Below are positions 47,566 to 58,263 of a DNA stretch of 64,000 bases, piece by piece. This DNA comes from Achatina immaculata. Its lineage: Eukaryota > Mollusca > Gastropoda > Stylommatophora > Achatinidae. The first letter of the stretch is position 1. Each line of letters begins with the position of its first letter. Both the position numbers and the translations under genes were made by a program. The notes below the pieces were generated by a model, which worked only from the letters and a program-made list of their open reading frames with translations, was not told the origin of the DNA and ran no database searches. The stretch spans positions 25,766,710 to 25,830,709 of the forward strand of contig CM019697.1 in assembly GCA_009760885.1 (NCBI GenBank). The letters run 5' to 3'.

Positions 47566-48762
47566 TCATTCATTTGCATGTCCCTTGCGGAATTTTGCCT
47601 CCCAAACAGCACTCCTGTAGGCCTCTCGGTTGTGAGCAAGATGGCCTGCTGCTGTTGCATCCATTTCCAGATCGTCCACGATGTCTTGCAGCCATCTTCG
47701 TCTTGGTCTTCCTCTTTTTCTTTTTCCCATTATGTATCTTTCCAATACGGTCTTCTCTAAATTATCATGACGTTTAATATGTCCTAAATATTTAAGTTTT
47801 CTCTCTTTAATCCTCTTCACTAGCCAGCCTTCTTCAATATTAAGCTCTTGTAGTATAGATATATTTGTTCTTTTTTGTGTCCACGATATTTGGAGAACTC
47901 TTCTGTAGCATTTACATTCAAAGGCATTTATGTGTTTCTCAGCTGTTTTGTTAAGTGTCCAGGTCTCACAGGCATATGTTGCGATAGGAAAGATGCATGC
48001 CCTTAAAAATCTTATTTTTGTAGTTCTGTCTGCTCCTCTCCACAGATTCTTTATTTGTTTTACTTTCTGAAGAGCGATAGATGTCCTCCTTTTAATTTCC
48101 CTCATTGTATCTCCATTATTAGTTAGTAGCGATCCAAGATATTCAAAACTCTCCACTTCTTCCAGTTTTTCCTCATTGATACATATTTCAGTTGCCTTGT
48201 TTGTTTTGTCAGTTGTCATCAATTTAGTTTTCTTTGCATTAAGATAGAGGTTCTGCTCTTCGCTGTTCTTGCGGACTGACATAATTAGTTTTTCCATTCC
48301 TTTTTGTGTTGTGGACAGTAATACTGTGTCATCAGCATATCTAATCTCTGGTATTTCATAACCTCCAACTGTTATGGCATCGTAATATTCTTTGTCTACA
48401 TCTTCTCTAACATTCCTCATTATATTTTCAGTATACAAGTTAAATAAGTAGGGTGACAATATGCACCCCTGACGGACCCCTTGTTTTATGTCAAACCAAG
48501 TTGTTGTTTCACCATTTATTCTTACTGCTGCTTGTTGGTCTAGATACAGCAGTGATGTTAATTGTATCAAATGTGTTGGAAATCCCATTTTTTCCATTAT
48601 TTCCCAAAGTTTCTGATGTTGTACACAATCAAATGCCTTTGAGTAGTCTATAAAGGATAAATATAGATTCACATTAAACCCTCTGCATTTCTCTATTATT
48701 AATCTTAGATTGAATATATGATCTCTTGATCCTCTTCCTTGCCTGAAACCAGCTTGGACCAA
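47566..48762 (-). CDS. Family B reverse transcriptase core and C-terminal tail, uninterrupted frame
   Basis: 398 codons from an internal methionine. Motifs: AGFRQGRGSRDHIF, FIDYSKAFD (37-45; motif A), RQGCILSP (97-104), YADD (142-145; catalytic pair intact), FEYLGSLLTNNGD, YACETWTLNK, a basic MGKRKRGRPRRRW and a final GHANE. The order and spacing match the BovB-type RTE polymerase. Upstream sequence is frameshifted, so the start is not natural and no complete element protein can be made. It serves as the reference for the four shorter family B fragments in the window. Confidence 0.88.
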   Translation of the reverse strand: MVQAGFRQGRGSRDHIFNLRLIIEKCRGFNVNLYLSFIDYSKAFDCVQHQKLWEIMEKMGFPTHLIQLTSLLYLDQQAAVRINGETTTWFDIKQGVRQGCILSPYLFNLYTENIMRNVREDVDKEYYDAITVGGYEIPEIRYADDTVLLSTTQKGMEKLIMSVRKNSEEQNLYLNAKKTKLMTTDKTNKATEICINEEKLEEVESFEYLGSLLTNNGDTMREIKRRTSIALQKVKQIKNLWRGADRTTKIRFLRACIFPIATYACETWTLNKTAEKHINAFECKCYRRVLQISWTQKRTNISILQELNIEEGWLVKRIKERKLKYLGHIKRHDNLEKTVLERYIMGKRKRGRPRRRWLQDIVDDLEMDATAAGHLAHNREAYRSAVWEAKFRKGHANE

Positions 48763-49128
48763 TTGACTATTCTTCTATTTTCTTTCGAAGTCTACCCATT
48801 ATGATTTTTAACAGAATTTTACTGGCATGACTAATCAGGGCAACAGTTCTGTAGTTGGTGCATAATTTCAGGTTACCCTTTTTTGGCAGTGGTATGAATA
48901 CAGTTCTTTTCCATTCTTTTGGCCAAACACCTGAATGCTATATCTTTTTACATAGTGCATGATAGATTGTTGCACATTCCTTTCCTCCTGCTTTAATAAA
49001 TTCAGCTGTTATCTCATCACACCTGGTGATTTACCATTTTTCAGATTCTTTATTGCCCATAAAACTTCTTCCATTGTCGGTTCGGGTTCTTTCTCCTCCA
49101 ATAATAATTCACACTGTTGATTTCTGCT
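48763..49128 (-). pseudogene. Family B region preceding the reverse transcriptase, broken
   Basis: On the minus strand NQQCELLLEEKEPEPTMEEV leads into KNGKSPGV, the motif that precedes RTE polymerases, then stops and shifts; pieces such as LAKRMEKNCIHT can be read in one frame near 48900. Confidence 0.7.
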
Positions 49129-49130
49129 TC

Positions 49131-50026
49131 CACAGATACATATACATATATACACATATACATAGATACACATATACATAGATACATAGATACATAGATA
49201 CACATATACATAGATACACATATACATAGATACATAGATACATAGATACACATATACATAGATACACATATACATAGATACATAGATTACATAGATACAC
49301 ACATACTTAGATACATAGATACACATATACATAGATACATAGATACACATATACATAGATACACATATACATAGATATATAGATACATAGATACATAGAT
49401 ACACATATACATAGATACATAGATACACATATACATAGATACATAGATACACATATACATAGATACATAGATATACAGATACACAGATACATAAATACAC
49501 ATATACATAGATACACAGATACACAGATACACAGATACACAGATACATAGATACACATATACACAGATACATAGATACACATATACATAGATACATAGAT
49601 ACACATATACATAGATACAAATTTACATAGATACATAGATACATAGATACAGATATACATAGATACATAGATACACATATACATAGATACATAGATACAT
49701 AGATACACATATACATAGATACATAGATACATAGATACACAGATACATAGATACATAGATACACAAATACACAGATACATAGATACACAGATACATAGAT
49801 ACACAGATACATAGATACACAGATACATAGATACACATATACATAGATACACATATACATAGATACATTGATGCACATATACATAGATACATAGATACAC
49901 ATATACACAGATACATAGATACACATATACATAGGTACATAGATACACAGATACATAGATACATAGATACACAGATACATAGATACATATATACACATAT
50001 ACATAGATACATAGATACATTTGATC
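49131..50026. repeat. GATACA-type array, right part
   Basis: Units of AGATACACATATACATAGAT and AGATACATAGATACACAGAT in mixed order, about 900 bp. Long Tyr/Cys/Ile/Val frames on the minus strand (up to 339 codons) are artefacts; the last 40 residues of the longest come from family B. Confidence 0.92.
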
Positions 50027-50909
50027 AAAATGAGAACAGCGACTTGCTGCTTTTGTGTTCTGGGAGATTACAGTCAGATCATTGTTAGCTGAGAAATATC
50101 AGATGAGAGATAACAGCCTTCCGTACACAGGTGTTGGTGCTCATAAGTGTGTATAAGATGCATTAGTACAGAAGTTCCCAAACAGCTTAGATCCGCGTAA
50201 CCTTTGGACCAGAAAAAATACTCCCTGTAATCTTCACACAATATTTTACACTAATGTTATGAATATTAAAAAAGACAGTTCATTTTACAAAATATTTGAA
50301 ACTGTGAGTACATATTTTAAAAGAAAATTCGCATGAACTTAGTTTTGGCATAATTTACACTAGCAAAATGTAAAATGGGTCATTTATTAGCATATCTATT
50401 CACATGGCTGTTTCCTAATCTGCTCCATTCAATAACGAAATCTATCAAGTTGAAAACAAAAAGAAACCATTATCAAATGCTCATTATTCAGAGTTGAACA
50501 AATGGCACTCAATACTTATGATCTTTTATAGTGTAACCAATAAGAATGTTTTAAACTTGACTCACGGATCATTAGATAGCTGGGTCGGAAACTACAGGGC
50601 CCCGCGGAGCACAGCTTGATTAACTCTATGTAACTGCGGATATGACGACAAATAACTGGCAATGGTGGAACGGTGTGTCATACTTCCTGCAAGCCCCAAG
50701 CAGAGCCTCAGAGACATTTTCTAAATCCGTTCAAAACTACCCCCCTCCCCTTTTCCCTCCACTCCTCCTCTAACTATTCATTAACCAACACGTTTTCTTT
50801 GCTAAAGATTTCAGCTACAAACTCGGACGTTTCTAAAGTTCCAGAAAGCTTACAAACAGTGAAGCACCTGGTCTGAACACATAATGCACATCTGATGATC
50901 TCAGGACTG
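50027..50909. other. Unassigned spacer
   Basis: AT-rich with one C-rich stretch at 50735-50770. No gene or repeat recognised. Confidence 0.4.
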
Positions 50910-50983
50910 CCATGCAAACATAACTAAATGTTAAGGTTTAGCTAGACATCGCTGTCTGCGACATCTGTCTGTATTGGAGGTCA
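50910..50983. repeat. 71 bp minisatellite unit, left of family A copy 2
   Basis: GCAAACATAACTAAATGTTA and CTGTATTGGAGGTCA match the array at 53110-53335 on the other side of the element. Confidence 0.85.
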
Positions 50984-50992
50984 TCATCATCA

Positions 50993-52260
50993 TCAGGTGC
51001 CGTACCGACTGGCATTGGCTATTATGCTTCTCCAGAGTACACGATCCTTCATACAGACCATCAGCTCAGTTGGTGATCTCCTCTCACACCATCCCGTCAG
51101 ACTGTCCAGTATCATTTCTCTTGGTCTTCCTCTTGATCTTCTTCTCTCTATTTTTCCTGTTGTTATAATATTTTCTATGCCCCCTCTTCTCATTGCATGT
51201 CCTATGAAAGTATATTGTCTCTCTCTTATCTTTTTGACAAGATTTGTTGTCTCTCCAGCTCTTCTCATACATTCTTCATTAGTTATTTTTGCTGTCCAGG
51301 GGATTCGCAACATTCTTCGAATAAACCACATTTCTGCTGCTTCCAATGATTTTTATGCAGACCTGCCTATTGTCCATGATTCACTTCCATATAACAAGAT
51401 AGGTTCAATATAGCATTTTAGGACTCGTTTTCTAATATTCATTGATAAGGATATGTTGGATAATATGTTTCTCATTCTCTGAAATGCAGTCTTTTGCTTG
51501 GCCTATTCTGTTCCTAATTTCTGTTCTGCATTTCCCATCTGAAGTTATTACTGCTCCAAGGTATTTAAATTTCTGCACCTGCTTTAGAATAGTTCGGTTT
51601 AATTTTGTACTGCATGTTGGTGGATTCTGTTTCTTAGATATAACCATAATCTTTGTCTTTTTTATGTTGAAAATAAGACCTTTCTGTTCACTTCATTTAG
51701 AAACTTTATCCAAGAGATTTTGCAGGTCTTGTTGGTTCTCAGCTATCAGTACTGTATCGTCAGCATACCGAAAGTTGTTAATATTGTATTCTCCAACTTT
51801 GATGCCTGGTTCTGTGATGATTGTTCTTAGAATATTCTCACTGTACAGAGAAAAAAGGTCTGGAGATATTACATATCCTTGTCGCACCCCTTGTTTTATA
51901 GGTTGCTATTTTCCAGTTCTATTTTCAACTCGAATTGCTGCTTCTTGCTGCCAGTATAGATGTTTTACAATCCTCAGGTCTTTGCCGACTATATTGATGT
52001 CTTCAAGCATTTTAATAATTTCATTATGTTCCACCTTGTCGAATGCCTTGGTGTAATCAATGAAGCATAAGTAGAGATCTTTCTGTACTTATAAAGCTCT
52101 TTCTGTCAGAGTTCGTAAAGTATAAATGGCATTGTGTGCTCCCTTTCCTTCAACAAATCCGAACTGTTCATCTGCTATTTCCATTTTTATCTTTTTCCTT
52201 GTTCTTCTCATAATTATTCTCAGAAATAGTTTCGTTATGTGACGTGAGAGGCTGATAGTC
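50993..52260 (-). pseudogene. Family A copy 2 reverse transcriptase and tail, fragmented
   Basis: RT pieces in three frames: FPVLFSTR-side sequence antisense to the FIDYTKAFD region near 52050, the YADDTVLIAENQQ motif in the frame from 51887 to 51693, a YLGAVITSDGKCRTEIRNRIGQ segment in the frame from 51647, and the tail EAAEMWFIRRMLRIPWTAK through RRSRGRPREMILDS from 51346 to 50993. The catalytic YADD survives. Confidence 0.8.
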
Positions 52261-53110
52261 CGGTGGTCATCACATTTCTTTGCTCATGTTTCTTTGGTAG
52301 TGCTATAAACGTGGATTTAAGAAAGTCACTGGGAATATAACCACTGTTGTAAACGGCATTCAGTAACTTGGTTATTATTTTTATTCCTATCTCCTCTAGC
52401 GCCTCTATTTCTTCTATTGTTATATTATCAGGCCCAGTCGCTTTTCCTTTCTTCATGTGTTTGATGGCATCTATGATTTCATCTTCAAGTATTGGTAGTC
52501 CATCACAGTTTTCAGTATCTGGTGTTAATTCTGGTCTTTCTCCTCCATATAGCTCACCGATGTACTCTGTCCACCTGTCCACAATGTCTTCTTTTCCCGT
52601 TAACATTTTACCTTCTTTTGATTTCAGGCATCCTGTGGTATATTTTATCTTCCTGTCTGTGAGTTCACTAATTTGTTTGTGCATTGTTCATCTGTACTAT
52701 TAATCTTTCATATTGTACTGTATCTATTTGTTGTAATAACTCTTATTGTTGTCACAGTTCTTGGTCATTTTTAAGCAGTTCTATATTCAGTATGATGTTT
52801 CTCACTTTTCTGCCTGCTTTCTTTAGCTTTATTCCAATTTTTCCACAGAGTGGGTCATGGTCACTATTGCAGTCAGCTCCAGGCGTGGTTTTTGTTGTCA
52901 GTAATGCATTGCGGAATCGTTTGTTGATTAATACGTAGTCTGTCTGGTTAAAAGTCTTTTTGTCTAGACTGCACCACGTTGCCAGTCTTCGGGGATGTTG
53001 ATTAAACCAGGTGTTTCCTACAACCATGCTATGTATTCTTGCCCATACAATTAATTTACTACCTCTGTCATTCCTCTACCCCAGTCCATAGTCGCCAACG
53101 ATGTCTGAAC
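52261..53110 (-). pseudogene. Family A copy 2 linker and endonuclease end
   Basis: 52684-52235 carries RKIKYTTGCLKSKEGKML and KKGKATGPDNITIEEIEAL; 53027-52752 carries MVVGNTWFNQHPRRLATWCS and DCNSDHDPLCGKIGIKLKK, the end of the endonuclease, here uninterrupted where copy 1 is broken. The two pieces are joined by the deletion near 52684. Confidence 0.82.
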
Positions 53111-53112
53111 TA

Positions 53113-53335
53113 GAGGTCAGCAAACATAATTAAATGTTTAGGTTTAATTAGACACAGTGGTCTGAGACAGTCTGTTTGTACTGGAGGTCAGCAAACATAA
53201 TTAAATGTTTAGGTTTAGTTAGATATCGTGGTCCGAGACAGTCTGTCTGTACTGGAGGTCAGTAAACATAATTAAATGTTTAGGTTTAGTTAGACATCGT
53301 GGTCTGAGACAGTCTGTCTGTACTGGAGGTCAGAT
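53113..53335. repeat. 71 bp minisatellite, about 3 copies
   Basis: Unit contains CAAACATAATTAAATGTTTA and GAGACAGTCTGTCTGTACTG; starts near 53119, 53190 and 53261. 53336-53590 is unassigned. Confidence 0.9.
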
Positions 53336-53591
53336 CTGCTACACACCGCACTCCGTATAAAAGTGAAACTTTCATAAAAGGAATGCTTACATTTTGTCAT
53401 GAAATGATATTAACTATTTGTTTCCAGTTTGTTTATATTCACATACATTACGATCTAAATTACAAACAATCCTGACATGGTTTAGTTTTATACTTGCACT
53501 TGACTTTGTTCGAAATTGTAAGAAAAATTAAATTTTACAAAAAGAAGTGCAAATTTAAATCGTTACAGCGCATTCAAAGACTAAATAATTC

Positions 53592-54270
53592 TTGTGCCGT
53601 TAAACGTCACATAGAGCTCGCAAGGTAGTTCGCGAAGTATTCCTGTTTTATCCGAGCTTTTCAACCTCATCAAGGGATTTTATGCCTACTAAACTGGCCT
53701 CTCTTAACAGTATCCTCTTTAGAGTTTCACGTAGTCGACCTCTTTTTCTTCGGTCTATTGTGTTCCACTTGATAGCTTGTTTTGGGATTCTCTGACTGTT
53801 TCTTCTCATCACATGACCGACGTATGTCCTTCTCATTTTCCTGATCACCCATGAGACTGGTTGTTATTCAGTCATCTGCCTTATCTTCTAGTTGTTGTTT
53901 TGAATTCGTTCCACTTGAAACCGAGTATTTTGCTTAAGCATTTGTTTTCAAAAGAGTCTAATTTTTTTTTCTATTTCTTTAGTTGTTTTCCAGCTTTTGA
54001 ATGCATAAATGAGGGTGGATATTACATTTAAATTGAATAGTCTTAGATTGGTTCTTTTGCTTATAACTTTTGAATGCCATATGTTCTCAAGATTCTTGAA
54101 GGTCGATGCTGCGTGAGCAATTCTAAACTTCCTTTCTGGTGTCTCCATCCTGGTCTATGTAGCTGCTAAGGTATGCAAATTGATGTATTTCTTCAACAGC
54201 TGTCCCTTCTACGTATATTTTTCCATTTTGATTAATGAGAAGTTTAATTATTTGTTTTTTTCCTTGTTAA
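53592..54270 (-). mobile_element. Family C RTE-related 3' fragment, decayed
   Basis: Minus-strand copy, 0.68 kb, from the conserved 3' sequence (ACGGCACAAG, without the GATATAA tail) up to the region after the polymerase catalytic core. Pieces of protein: RKMRRTYVGHVMRRNSQRIP with the KRGRLRETLKR tail (53848-53648) and NLENIWHSKVISKRTNLRLF (54148-53948), in different frames. It is clearly more diverged than the copies at 27 and 58 kb. It ends where the 39 bp minisatellite begins. Confidence 0.85.
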
Positions 54271-54274
54271 ACAG

Positions 54275-54730
54275 CCATTCTTGCTGTAACATCATCTACC
54301 ACAGCACAAAACAGCTGATCTTCCTGTAACACCATCTACACAGCACAAAACAGCTAATCTTCCTGTAACACCATCTACACAACACAAAACAGCTGATCTT
54401 CCTGTAACACCATCTACACAACACAAAACAGCTAATCTTCCTGTAACACCATCTACACAACACAAAACAGCTAATCTTCCTGTAACACCATCTACACAAC
54501 ACAAAACAGCTGATCTTCCTGTAACACCATCTACACAACACAAAACAGCTAATCTTCCTGTAACACCATCTACACAACACAAAACAGCTGATCTTCCTGT
54601 AACACCATCTACACAACACAAAACAGCTAATCTTCCTGTAACACCATCTACACAACACAAAATAGCTGACCTTCCTGTAACACCATCTACACAACATAAA
54701 ACAGCTAATCTTGCTGTAACATCGTCTACC
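54275..54730. repeat. 39 bp minisatellite, about 11.5 copies
   Basis: Unit contains CTTCCTGTAACACCATCTAC and ACAACACAAAACAGCT. GATCTT and AATCTT variants alternate, giving a partial 78 bp period. The minus-strand frame VDGVTGRSAVLCC repeats every 13 residues, as expected from a 39 bp unit. Confidence 0.94.
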
Positions 54731-54814
54731 ACAACGCAGAATACAGTCGTTCTGAAAAAGGTTTCTTCTGTGGATCCACCATGATCATCATCATCACGTT
54801 TTACTCTTCCTGCT

Positions 54815-55345
54815 CCACAAAACTTCACTACGTCCACGTCCACAAAACTTCACTACGTCCACATTCACAAAACTTCACTACGTCCACGTCCACAAAACTT
54901 CACTACGTCCACGTCCACAAAACTTCACTACATCCACATTCACTAAACTTCACTACGTCCACATTCACAAAACTTCACTACGTCCACATTCACAAAACTT
55001 CACTACGTCCACATTCACAAAACTTCACTACGTCCACATTCACAAAACTTCACTACATCCGCGTCCACAAAACTTCACTACGTCCACATTCACAAAACTT
55101 CACTACGTCCACATTCACAAAACTTCACTACGTCCACATTCACAAAACTTCACTACGTCCACATTCACAAAACTTCACTACGTCCACGTTCACAAAACTT
55201 CACTACGTCCACGTCCACAAAACTTCACTACGTCCACCTCCGCAAAACTTCACTACGTCCACGTCCACAAAACTTCACTACGTCCACCTCCGCAAAACTT
55301 CACTACGTCCACGTCCACAAAACTTCACTACATCCACATCCGCCA
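54815..55345. repeat. 25 bp minisatellite, about 21 copies
   Basis: Unit CACAAAACTTCACTACGTCC plus ACATT or ACGTC, period 25. Three units make one 25-residue protein repeat, so a 191-codon frame exists without implying a gene. Confidence 0.94.
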
Positions 55346-55534
55346 ACCCGAGTTAGTGATATACGGGCCTGGCTGTCTAGCACAACAAGAGCAAAGGGAT
55401 AATTATGTACATCTAACCGGCCATTTAATTTACCAGGTTTTGTCTTTTAGTTTGTGTCCGTATAGTTTGCCTTTTATTTAACTCCAAACTATTCCTAAGC
55501 GTTAAAGCTAATTACTGAAAGCGAACATTTCTGA

Positions 55535-55805
55535 TGTTAATCCATGCCACTGAAGGCAAAAGGTCTGATGTTAATCCATGCCACTGAAGGCAAAAGGTCT
55601 GATGTTAATCCATGCCACTGAAGGCAAAAGGTCTGATGTTAATCCATGCCACTGAAGGCAAAAGGTCTGATGTTAATCCATGCCACTGAAGGCAAAAGGT
55701 CTGATGTTAATCCATGCCACTGAAGGCGAAAGGTCTGATGTTAATCCATGCCACTGAAGGCAAAAGGTCTGATGTTAATCCATGCCACTGAAGGCGAAAG
55801 GTCTG
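55535..55805. repeat. 34 bp minisatellite, 8 copies
   Basis: Unit CTGATGTTAATCCATGCCAC plus TGAAGGCAAAAGGT, nearly perfect. Confidence 0.94.
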
Positions 55806-55889
55806 AAACCGCAACATAATTTGACAAGAAATATGGAATAAAATGGCCATCAATAACTTTGTGGATGCCTAGAAGGATTATTCACGTGA

Positions 55890-56495
55890 TGTTTACATGA
55901 TGTTTGGAAGGATGTGATGTTTACATGATGTTTGGAAGGATGTGATGTTTATATGGTGTTTGGAAGGATGTGATTTTTACATGATGTTTGGAAGGATGTG
56001 ATGTTTGTATGATGATTTGGAAGGATGTGATATTTACATGATGTTTGGAAGGATGTGATGTTTGCATGACGTTTGGAAGGATGTGATGTTTACATGATGT
56101 TTGGAAGGATGTGATTTTTACATGATGTTTGGAAGGATGTGATGTTTGTATGATGATTTGGAAGGATGTGATGTTTACATGATGTTTGGAAGGATGTGAC
56201 GTCTGCATGACGTTTGGAAGGATGTGATGTTTACATGATGTTTGGAAAGATGTGATGTTTGCATGACGTTTGGAAGGATGTGATGTTTACATGATGTTTG
56301 GAAGGATGTGATTTTTACATGATGTTTGGGAGGATGTGATGTTTGTATGATGATTTGGAAGGATGTGATGTTTACATGATGTTTGAAAGGATGTGACGTC
56401 TGCATGACGTTTGGAAGGATGTGATGTTTACATGATGTTTGGAAGGATGTGACGTCTGCATGACGTTTGGAAGGATGTGATGTTTACGTGCTGTT
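55890..56495. repeat. 28 bp minisatellite, about 21 copies
   Basis: Unit GGAAGGATGTGATGTTTACA plus TGATGTTT, with GCATGACG and GTATGATGA variants that recur in the same order, indicating block duplications of roughly 130-170 bp. Confidence 0.92.
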
Positions 56496-56560
56496 TGGTC
56501 GAAACTTACCCCTCATTTAATTTGAGTTTTTAAATATTTAGAATATTTGAGGCAAATAAA

Positions 56561-56956
56561 CTGAACAAAACAGCTGAGATACACGTAAATGTCTTTGACT
56601 GTAAATGCTACAGAAGAGTTCTTCAAATTCATGGACACAACAAAGAACAAATATATCTATACTACAAGAACTTAATATTGAATAAGGTTGGCTAGTAAAG
56701 AGGATTAAACACGGGAAACTTAAATACTTTCGACACATGAAAATTTAGAGAAGATAGTCTTGGAAGCGTACATAATAGGACAAAGAAAGAGAGGAAGTCC
56801 AAGGCGAAGATGGCTGAAAGACATCGTTGATAATCTGCAGATGGATGCATCAGCAGCAGGGCATCTTGCATACAATCGAGAGGCCTACAGGAGAACTGTT
56901 AGGGAGGCAAATTTCCGAAAGAGACATGCAAATGACTGACTGACTGACTGACTGAC
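56561..56956 (+). mobile_element. Family B RTE/BovB-like 3' fragment, 10 bp TSD
   Basis: Plus-strand insertion flanked exactly by GGCAAATAAA at 56551-56560 and 56957-56966. It encodes, with frameshifts, the family B C-terminal tail (QELNIE, RGSPRRRWLKDIVDNLQMDA, AYRRTVREANFRKRHAND) and ends in a (TGAC)n tail at about 56934-56956. The only family B copy in the window on the plus strand. Confidence 0.92.
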
Positions 56957-57084
56957 GGCAAATAAAAGAAAACACTCCCAGCCGTGTTCAGGCAGCAAAG
57001 CAGGTAAGATCTGAGGAAGTTGAAGACAAAGATGTTAAAGATGTTCCAGAAGATGACAATTAAAAACTAAACTAAATTTGTAGG

Positions 57085-57345
57085 ACAAGTAAACATGGCA
57101 CAGCTGTGAGCTATTGAACATGGCAAGCTATGAGCTATTAAATATGCCACAGCTATGAGCTATTAAACATGGCACAACTGTGACCTATTAAGCATAACAC
57201 AGCTGTGAGCTATTAAACATGGCACAGCTATGACCTATTAAGCATAACACAGCTATGAGCTATTAAATATGCCACAGCTATGAGCTATTAAACATGGCAC
57301 AACTGTGACCTATTAAGCATAACACAGCTGTGAGCTATCAAATGA
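57085..57345. repeat. About 26 bp minisatellite, roughly 10 copies
   Basis: Units of CAGCTATGAGCTATTAAACA and TGTGACCTATTAAGCATAAC in alternating order. Confidence 0.88.
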
Positions 57346-57414
57346 ACTTTTAGTGACTTGGAGATAATACGCCGAAAGAAGCAGAGTAGTCATCTATGGT
57401 ATATGGGCACGTCT

Positions 57415-57545
57415 GGAACGATACAAACAGCTGCTGTTTTAGAACGATACAAACAGCTGCTGTTTTAGAACGATACAAACAGCTGCTGTTTTAGAACGAT
57501 ACAAACAGCTGCTGTTTTAGAACGATACAAACAGCTGCTGTTTGA
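57415..57545. repeat. 26 bp minisatellite, 5 copies
   Basis: Unit GATACAAACAGCTGCTGTTT plus TAGAAC. Each unit contains AAACAGCTGCTGTTT, a near-palindrome around CAGCTG. Confidence 0.92.
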
Positions 57546-57739
57546 CAAGTTAGCAAGCATAGAGCAGCAGAAACTGCGTGTATTTGTTAAAACTGCTTGA
57601 AACAGCACATACAGAGAACAACCAAGCACAGCCTGATCTTATTTCCTTTCATTCTGCCCCTACAGCAAGCCTTCCCATCTAGTTCACAGCAGTTTATCAG
57701 CAACAATTTCCCAGAGAACTTCAAGGCCTCCTTTAAGAT

Positions 57740-58218
57740 TCATTCATTCATTCATTCATTCATTCATTTGCATGTCCCTTGCGGAACTTTGCCTCCCTAA
57801 CAGCTCTCCTGTGGGCCTCTCTGTTGTGAGCAAGATGGCCTGCTGCTGATGCATCCATTTGCAGATCATCAACGATGTCTTGCAGCCATCTTCGCCTTGG
57901 TCTTCCTCTCTTTCTTTTTCGCATTATGTATCCTTCCAAGACGGTTTTCTCTAGATTATCATGACGCTTAATGTGTCCTAAATATTTAAGTTTTCTCTAT
58001 TTAATCCTCTTTACTAGCCAGACTTCTTCAATATTAAGTTCTTGTAGTATGGATATATTTGTTCTTTGTTTGTGTCCATGATATTTAAAGAACTCTTCTG
58101 TAGCATTTACATTCAAAGGCATTTATGTGTTTCTCAGCTGTTTTGTTAAGTGTCCAGGTCTCACAGGCATATGTTGCGATAGGAAAGATGCATGCCCTTA
58201 ACAATCTTATTTTTGTGG
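57740..58218 (-). mobile_element. Family B RTE/BovB-like 3' fragment, 11 bp TSD
   Basis: Minus-strand copy flanked by TCCTTTAAGAT at 57729-57739 and 58219-58229, with a (CATT)n tail. It covers the C-terminal tail of family B up to the ACIFPIATYACETW region. The frame is broken in places (for example a stop in the region near 58010). Confidence 0.92.
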
Positions 58219-58263
58219 TCCTTTAAGATACGACACTATATTCATCGTGTGATTACTACATGT

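Larger units (their letters stand above)
47553..49130 (-). mobile_element. Family B RTE/BovB-like retrotransposon, longest copy, inserted in the GATACA array
   Basis: About 1.58 kb in minus orientation, with the 3' tail (ATTC)n at 47553-47574 on the plus strand. It includes the region before the polymerase (EPTMEEVLWAIKNLKNGKSPG near 49040), a frameshifted and stop-containing stretch (49018-48770), and the complete polymerase palm and tail. GATACA repeats flank both sides, so a target-site duplication cannot be told from array sequence. The endonuclease is missing. Confidence 0.92.
50984..53112 (-). mobile_element. Family A RTE/BovB-like copy 2, 5' truncated, internal deletion, 7 bp TSD
   Basis: Minus-strand copy ending in a CACCTGATGATGATGATGA tail at 50984-50997, flanked by GAGGTCA at 50977-50983 and 53113-53119 inside a 71 bp minisatellite. 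The 5' end stops within the endonuclease (NDVGDYGLG equivalent). It lacks about 250 bp present in copy 1 between the RKTKYTTG region and the STDEQWALL region. Several frameshifts and stops are present. Similarity to copy 1 is high (about 90% by eye). Confidence 0.9.

Noticed and set aside
49009..50028. Tyr/Cys/Ile/Val-rich frames that look like membrane segments
   Set aside because: Translation of the GATACA array; only the final stretch derives from a family B element.
50673..50876. 67-codon plus-strand frame in the spacer
   Set aside because: Low-complexity Ser/Pro content and no recognisable domain.
54292..55356. Two long repetitive frames (VDGVTGRSAVLCC on minus; HKTSLRPHSQNFTT-type on plus)
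   Set aside because: Periods of 13 and 25 residues follow from 39 bp and 25 bp units.
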